NCBI GenBank assembly: GCA_023395435.1
Contig: JAEWZG010000031.1
Span: forward strand, 1 to 9,605
Direction of reading: 5' to 3'
DNA: 9,605 bases
Origin: Bacillota bacterium
Lineage (GTDB): Bacteria > Bacillota > Clostridia > Oscillospirales > Ruminococcaceae
Shown piece after piece: positions 6,308-9,605 of the stretch (positions are counted from its first letter, which is position 1; the number at the start of each line of letters is the position of its first letter). A program made the translations under genes and the position numbers. The notes beneath the pieces are model-generated. The model searched no databases and was not told where the DNA came from. It saw only the letters and a program-made list of their open reading frames with translations.

Positions 6308-6929
6308 TAAAATATTTAGTGCTAAATGTGTGGTTATTGCTTCAGGAGCTGCACCAATCCCGTTGCCGATAAAGGATGAAGAAAAGTTCAGGGGGCGTGG
6401 CATACATTATTGTGCAGTATGCGATGGTTCTTTATATAAGGGAAAGACTGTTGCTGTCATAGGTAGTGGAAATTCAGCAGTTAATGAAGCATATTTTCTT
6501 TCAAATCTGGCAAGGGAAGTTATTATGATTGTCCGTAAAGATAGTTTCAAGGCGGAAAAACGGTTACTTGATAGAATTCATAAAAAGAATAACATTAAAA
6601 TAATGTTCAACAGTGAAATTGTTGAGGCGCAAGGTAATGATAAGCTTGATACTATTATAATAAAGAATAGTAAAAGCTCAAATACAAATAGAATGAAAAT
6701 TGATGGTGTTTTTGTTTATATAGGTTCAAAGCCAAACTCTGATCTAATGAAGGACTATGTTGAAACTGATGAGAAAGGCTATATTATTACTGATGAAAAA
6801 ATGATGACAAGTATAAGTGGTGTGTTTGCAGCAGGTGACATAAGAGTAAAACCGTTCAGGCAGATAACAACAGCGGTTTCTGATGGGACAATTGCAGCAC
6901 TTGAAGCTGAGAGGCTAATTGTTAGATAA
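6300..6929 (+). CDS. trxB: Thioredoxin reductase, C-terminal fragment (NADPH domain and CAVC active site)
   Basis: This frame holds the rest of thioredoxin reductase. The redox-active disulfide is CAVC (C38 and C41 of this fragment, about C137/C140 in the rejoined protein; the E. coli pair is CATC). The nucleotide motif GSGNSA (55-60) is followed by VRKDSFK (78-84), where NADPH-specific enzymes usually have HRRxxxR. The terminal FAD motif GVFAAGDIRVKPFRQITTA (174-192) is intact. It is known to pass electrons from NAD(P)H to thioredoxin. The in-frame ATG at 6300 overlaps the stop of the first fragment but has only a weak A-rich upstream site. This part alone lacks the N-terminal FAD-binding motif and should not work without the first fragment. 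No thioredoxin gene is adjacent. Confidence 0.86.
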   Translation: MSDKIFSAKCVVIASGAAPIPLPIKDEEKFRGRGIHYCAVCDGSLYKGKTVAVIGSGNSAVNEAYFLSNLAREVIMIVRKDSFKAEKRLLDRIHKKNNIKIMFNSEIVEAQGNDKLDTIIIKNSKSSNTNRMKIDGVFVYIGSKPNSDLMKDYVETDEKGYIITDEKMMTSISGVFAAGDIRVKPFRQITTAVSDGTIAALEAERLIVR

Positions 6930-6934
6930 TCATT

Positions 6935-6964
6935 AAAAAATGTCAGTCCATTTGGACTGACATT
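6935..6964 (-). terminator. Terminator of the HTH gene
   Basis: An 11-bp perfect stem (6939-6949 with 6954-6964, core GTCAGTCC/GGACTGAC) has a four-base loop. Read on the - strand it is followed by six U residues, directly after the small HTH gene. Read on the + strand there is no U-run, so it would stop trxB transcripts only weakly. Confidence 0.85.
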
Positions 6965-6977
6965 CATTAATGTGTAA

Positions 6978-7187
6978 TTAAATTTTTTCGCCGTTAGGCA
7001 AAACAAAGTATCTTTCAAATTTGCATCCTAAAGCGCTTGACATTTCTTCAAGGTCATAAACCGTGAATTTTTCTCTTTTCATTTTTCCGTTTAATGATTG
7101 CGGAGTCAAGCCAATTTTTCTACTAAGTTCAGCAAGACTTATACCATTACGGATACAAAGAATTTTAATCTGTTCATTAACTGTCAT
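6978..7187 (-). CDS. Small XRE/Cro-type helix-turn-helix protein
   Basis: A 69-aa protein that is nearly all one DNA-binding domain of the Cro/C1 (XRE) type: helix 1 around NEQIKILCIRNG, the helix-turn-helix SLAELSRKIGLTPQSLNGKMKRE, then DLEEMSSALGCKFERYFVLPNG. I used the ATG whose codon is complementary to 7185-7187, because GAGGTG lies six bases upstream. A GTG nine bases earlier overlaps that ribosome binding site and is unlikely. The gene has its own promoter (7335-7363), an untranslated leader of about 140 nt, an inverted repeat just upstream and a terminator, so it is a single-gene unit. The target is unknown; such small regulators are common both in the core genome and in mobile elements, and nothing else here points to a prophage. 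Confidence 0.85.
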   Translation of the reverse strand: MTVNEQIKILCIRNGISLAELSRKIGLTPQSLNGKMKREKFTVYDLEEMSSALGCKFERYFVLPNGEKI

Positions 7188-7210
7188 TTTATTCACCTCT
7201 ATATTGTACC

Positions 7211-7228
7211 TATGTCATAACAGACATA
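7211..7228. repeat. Inverted repeat TATGTC-N6-GACATA upstream of the HTH gene
   Basis: Perfect six-base arms separated by ATAACA, 24 to 41 bases before the HTH start codon. It could be an operator bound by the HTH protein itself, or a small hairpin in the untranslated leader. A poor promoter (TTGAAA 18 bases upstream of TATGTC) would place it over a -10 box. Confidence 0.4.
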
Positions 7229-7270
7229 AAAATTGTGCTAGATTTTTTTCAAATACTCTGATAATTTAAT

Positions 7271-7297
7271 GGTGAAATTCGTGTTAACGATTTCATC
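7271..7297. repeat. Imperfect inverted repeat in the HTH leader
   Basis: GGTGAAATTCGT and ACGATTTCATC are inverted copies apart from one bulged T and one end mismatch, with a four-base loop. No U-run follows on either strand, so it is not a typical terminator. It lies in the transcribed leader predicted from the 7335-7363 promoter. Confidence 0.45.
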
Positions 7298-7334
7298 AAA
7301 TGTTATATTATTTTAAAAATATTTCTGCGAAATC

Positions 7335-7363
7335 ATTATACAATATAAAAATAAAAAAATCAA
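7335..7363 (-). promoter_or_regulatory. Candidate promoter of the HTH gene
   Basis: On the - strand TTGATT (complement of 7358-7363), a 17-base T-rich spacer and a perfect TATAAT (complement of 7335-7340) form a good sigma-A promoter. It lies between the SpoIID-like gene and the HTH gene and predicts an untranslated leader of about 140 nt. Low complexity of the spacer raises the risk of a chance match. Confidence 0.55.
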
Positions 7364-7382
7364 CATTTATTTTGTTTTTTTG

Positions 7383-8510
7383 CTAAAATATCGTTACATC
7401 AGTGTAATAATGCTTTAAAATTTGTACATAATTCCAATTTTCGAATTTAGCATATTGCTCAGCTCCTTCTGAAGATAAGCCGATACCGTGGCCAAAACCA
7501 TAAGAAGTAAAATAGAAATTCCCATTATTATAATGAACAGTAAAAGCTGCTGAGCGGAGGTTGTTAAGGCCTATAATTCTTTCACGGAATAATGAGCCAG
7601 TGATTTTTCTTTCACGCCCGTTGATACGACAACTTGAATTTCCGTCAATAATAACACTGTCAACATAATTGCCATCTATTACAGAGGCTACTTTGATCCA
7701 GTTATTTGGGTCACCTGATAGCTTAAAACCAGTATTGTATTCCACTATCTGTTTTACTTTTGATTCAGGAATAGTAATAACTGAGGAATATTGTGGCCCT
7801 TTTGAGTCATATTTACTTACAACACTCTGTAGATATGGGTTGTTGGTTCCCCAGGCATTCTTGCTTGATAAAGTATAGCCACCTGTTGAAGCAGAATAAA
7901 CTGCACAGATATATGAATTGTTGTAGTATATAGCCTGACCATCAACTTCTTTGACATAGTTTTTAATAACCTGTGGTACATCTGAATTTAAACCGACATT
8001 TGCTACAGCACCTCTTGATGAATTGTATTTCAGATAAGTATAAGCAGCAACAGCATGTGCTTTGATTGTTTCCTTATGATAGGCCGTCTGTCCTGCCTTT
8101 GATCCTGAATGATAATATGATCCAACTTCATTTCGCACTATCTGGCAAACAGCATCAAAACAATTGAGTGTAACTCTTTTGCCAGTATTTAAATCATAAA
8201 CAGTTACTGTTTCATTTGCATAGGATTTCTTTGGTTGTGAAGTAACCAAATTTGCTTTTTGAACAGTACTTTCTGAGTTTGACAATGAATTTTCAATAAT
8301 GTTATATTGAGCGGGTTCTGCTTTTTTTAAAAGAATAGTATTGTCAACTTTTGATGTTTGGGGTTTATCGGTGTACTCAGAATTCTCTGAAAGCAATTTT
8401 GCACTGTTTATATCATTGCAAGGTCTCACAAAGCATATGGAGAGCACTCCAAAGCAAAGAACTGCCACTAAAGCAATGATTCTAATTAATGCTATTTGTT
8501 TCTTAATAAT
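7383..8510 (-). CDS. SpoIID/LytB-family cell-wall protein, probable AUU start
   Basis: The SpoIID family includes the sporulation protein SpoIID, a membrane-anchored lytic transglycosylase acting on peptidoglycan, and amidase enhancers. Family blocks seen, numbered from the AUU at 8510: AVCQIVRNEVGS with the candidate catalytic Glu at about E128, KETIKAHAVAAYTY, YSASTGGYTLSSKNAWGTNNPYL, and GFGHGIGLSSEGAEQYA near the end. The first 28 or so residues form a signal or anchor helix, then a Ser/Asn-rich linker precedes the domain. The only standard start, a GTG at 8466-8468, has no ribosome binding site and cuts the hydrophobic segment in half. The frame stays open upstream to an AGGAG site, placing AUU codons at 8508-8510 and 8505-8507 seven and ten bases away and giving an M(I)KKQIALIRII start. 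Length is 375 aa. A vegetative-type promoter lies upstream, so the role in sporulation is uncertain. Confidence 0.88.
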   Translation of the reverse strand: MIKKQIALIRIIALVAVLCFGVLSICFVRPCNDINSAKLLSENSEYTDKPQTSKVDNTILLKKAEPAQYNIIENSLSNSESTVQKANLVTSQPKKSYANETVTVYDLNTGKRVTLNCFDAVCQIVRNEVGSYYHSGSKAGQTAYHKETIKAHAVAAYTYLKYNSSRGAVANVGLNSDVPQVIKNYVKEVDGQAIYYNNSYICAVYSASTGGYTLSSKNAWGTNNPYLQSVVSKYDSKGPQYSSVITIPESKVKQIVEYNTGFKLSGDPNNWIKVASVIDGNYVDSVIIDGNSSCRINGRERKITGSLFRERIIGLNNLRSAAFTVHYNNGNFYFTSYGFGHGIGLSSEGAEQYAKFENWNYVQILKHYYTDVTIF

Positions 8511-8575
8511 TCTTCAACTCCTGTCTTTTTTATTACAGAAAATAAATATTTCCTGATTCTATCAAGCACCTGCTT

Positions 8576-8604
8576 ATTTTATTTTGATGTTAAATAATTG
8601 TCAA
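8576..8604 (-). promoter_or_regulatory. Sigma-A promoter of the SpoIID-like gene
   Basis: On the - strand a perfect TTGACA (complement of 8599-8604), 17 bases, then TAAAAT (complement of 8576-8581). The start near 8569 leaves a leader of about 60 bases, including an AU-rich hairpin (8536-8555) and the AGGAG site. I do not see the sigma-E boxes used by spoIID in Bacillus. Confidence 0.72.
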
Positions 8605-8887
8605 GCAAATATCGTAAGTACTCTATAATTTTGGGGCATTACACAACATAGACAAAAAACTTTCACATTCTTTGTTTAATTTACCATATACAAATTAAAC
8701 ATTTGGAAATAATACAGTAAATTTATTACAAAACGTTAACATAGTGTTACCATATTTTACCTGTTTAATTCATAAATGTTTATTTTGTTATGTTTTTAGT
8801 TAAGTAAATAAAATAAAAAAAGAAGATAATAGCATGCATAGTAACACTCCTGAGTGAATATTAATATAATTTATAGGGGGTGAATTA
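8605..8887. other. AT-rich intergenic region between divergent genes
   Basis: With the SpoIID-like leader this makes a gene-free stretch of 377 bases. It holds a LacI/CcpA-like half-match TACAAAACGTTAACAT (8727-8742), a short inverted repeat TAACA-TAG-TGTTA (8737-8749), and AGTGTTAC (8743-8750) whose complement recurs at 8841-8848. A poor promoter TTGTTA-18-TAAAAT (8785-8814) and a palindrome CACTC-CT-GAGTG (8845-8856) precede a TATAAT (8865-8870) right before the next gene. No coding potential with a ribosome binding site was seen. The individual sites are weak and unproven. Confidence 0.5.
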
Positions 8888-9100
8888 ATGAATCTCAGAA
8901 ACAACAATATAACAATAAGAGAAATCTTAAATAATCCTAAAGCAAAAAAGCTCCTTATGACAGAATTGTCAGGGTATGTCAATCCACAGATGCTCACTTT
9001 TGCATCAGGAATGACTTTGAATAATGTACTTGCATTTGCTAAAGGACGTATTGAGCCAGGTAAAGTGGAAGAAATACTTGAGAAGTTAAAAGCAGTATAA
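8888..9100 (+). CDS. Small helical protein of unknown function (70 aa)
   Basis: I do not recognise a named family with certainty. The ORF is credible: a strong ribosome binding site AGGGGGTG lies five bases before the ATG, and the product is compact and charged. Predicted helices are TIREILNNPKAKKLLMTEL (9-27), a middle segment NPQMLTFASGMTLNNVLAFA (32-51) and PGKVEEILEKLKAV (57-70). The layout (a 'reilxxPkak' helix, a 'GMTL' turn and a final 'ekL' helix) recalls small helical modules I have seen at the ends of larger proteins, but I cannot verify this. No signal peptide, Cys or metal motif. It precedes the methylglyoxal synthase gene by 72 bases and may be co-transcribed with it. Confidence 0.72.
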   Translation: MNLRNNNITIREILNNPKAKKLLMTELSGYVNPQMLTFASGMTLNNVLAFAKGRIEPGKVEEILEKLKAV

Positions 9101-9137
9101 AAATAAATAGTTATAGCATACAGATTTAAGATATGAT

Positions 9138-9150
9138 ATACTTAAAGTAT
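9138..9150. repeat. Palindrome ATACTTAAAGTAT before mgsA
   Basis: A perfect 13-base palindrome 23 bases before the mgsA start, followed by CTTTT. It could be a weak terminator of the small gene upstream or an operator; a TATGAT that may serve as a -10 box (9132-9137) abuts it, with no convincing -35. Confidence 0.3.
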
Positions 9151-9172
9151 CTTTTAAATTAGGAGGACTTTT

Positions 9173-9605
9173 ATGATAAATGACAAATACATATCTTTCA
9201 CTTTGCCAAAGAGAAAGACTATTGCATTAATAGCACATGACGGTAAAAAGCAGCAGCTTATTGCATGGGCAGACAAAAATAAAGAGATTCTTAAAAATCA
9301 CGATCTTTGTGGAACAGGTACAACTGCAAGACTTATTACAGAAAAAACAGGATTGCTAGTAAAAGGCTATAATAGCGGTCCTCTTGGTGGTGACCAGCAG
9401 ATAGGAGCAAGAATTACCGAAGGGAAAATCAATTTTGTAATATTTCTTTGCGATCCTCTTGAATCACAGCCTCACGACCCTGATGTAAAGGCACTTACAA
9501 GAATATGTGCAGTATATGATATACCTATGGCTAACAATGAATCTACTGCTGATTTTCTCATCAATTCTTCCCTGATGAATGAGGAATATGAGCATAAGGT
9601 AATAA
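9173..9605 (+). CDS. mgsA: Methylglyoxal synthase (partial, 3' end outside window)
   Basis: The enzyme converts dihydroxyacetone phosphate to methylglyoxal and phosphate, a cytosolic bypass of lower glycolysis used when sugar phosphates build up. The 144 codons present cover nearly the whole family length (about 130-155 aa). Visible motifs are ALIAHDGKK (H22, D23), the phosphate-binding TGTTARL (48-54), SGPLGGDQQIGA with the catalytic Asp as D74, and CDPLESQPHDPDVKAL with D94, H101 and D104. These match the residues known from the E. coli enzyme by position. AGGAGG (9161-9166) lies six bases before the ATG. An N-terminal extension of a few residues relative to E. coli is ordinary. The gene is open at the window edge. 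Confidence 0.94.
   Translation, partial: MINDKYISFTLPKRKTIALIAHDGKKQQLIAWADKNKEILKNHDLCGTGTTARLITEKTGLLVKGYNSGPLGGDQQIGARITEGKINFVIFLCDPLESQPHDPDVKALTRICAVYDIPMANNESTADFLINSSLMNEEYEHKVI

Noticed and set aside
6939..6964. Hairpin as a strong terminator of trxB on the + strand
   Set aside because: The + strand has no U-run after the stem; the U-run is on the - strand, so it belongs to the HTH gene.
7203..7208. TACAAT as the -10 box of the HTH gene
   Set aside because: Transcription would start past the ribosome binding site GAGGTG, leaving no usable leader.
1..9605. Mobile element, prophage, CRISPR array or defence system
   Set aside because: No transposase, integrase, regularly spaced repeats, terminal repeats or defence-type domain were seen; the small HTH gene alone is not enough.

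Overview
The window is AT-rich, mostly single-copy chromosomal DNA from a low-GC Gram-positive anaerobe, most likely a gut-type member of the Clostridia (Ruminococcus/Oscillospiraceae-like). This rests on an Rnf operon in the clostridial order, strong AGGAGG-type ribosome binding sites, a SpoIID-family protein, a type I-beta DAHP synthase and overall gene style. The species cannot be fixed from the sequence. No IS element, CRISPR array, tRNA or rRNA was seen.

Region 1 (1-3716, + strand) is the end of an rnfC-like gene followed by rnfD, rnfG, rnfE, rnfA and rnfB, tightly packed and closed by a strong terminator at 3684-3716. Together they encode the membrane ferredoxin:NAD+ oxidoreductase, which couples electron transfer to Na+ or H+ export. 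The covalent FMN sites of RnfD and RnfG, the paired cysteines of RnfA and RnfE, and the Fe-S cysteines of RnfB are all visible.

Region 2 (about 3716-6000, - strand) is a two-gene tyrosine-pathway operon, DAHP synthase (aroF-like) then prephenate dehydrogenase (tyrA). It is preceded by a leader of about 180 nt. The leader has a good sigma-A promoter, a 13-codon ORF with its own ribosome binding site and two Tyr codons (MTECIKYSENYCL), and mutually exclusive base-pairing segments right after it. I read this as a ribosome-mediated tyrosine attenuator. It is the most interesting item in the window and is still a hypothesis.

Region 3 (5938-6929, + strand) is a divergent thioredoxin reductase gene whose promoter overlaps that of aroF. 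The gene is broken into two frames at a run of seven A residues. Removing one A restores a normal 308-residue protein.

Region 4 (6935-8605, - strand) has a 69-residue HTH regulator with a long untranslated leader and a terminator, and upstream of it a secreted or membrane-anchored SpoIID-family protein. The SpoIID-like gene has a near-consensus vegetative promoter but no AUG/GUG/UUG start next to its ribosome binding site. An AUU start is the best fit.

Region 5 (8605-9605, + strand) has an AT-rich intergenic stretch, a 70-residue helical protein of unknown function, and a methylglyoxal synthase gene that runs off the window end.
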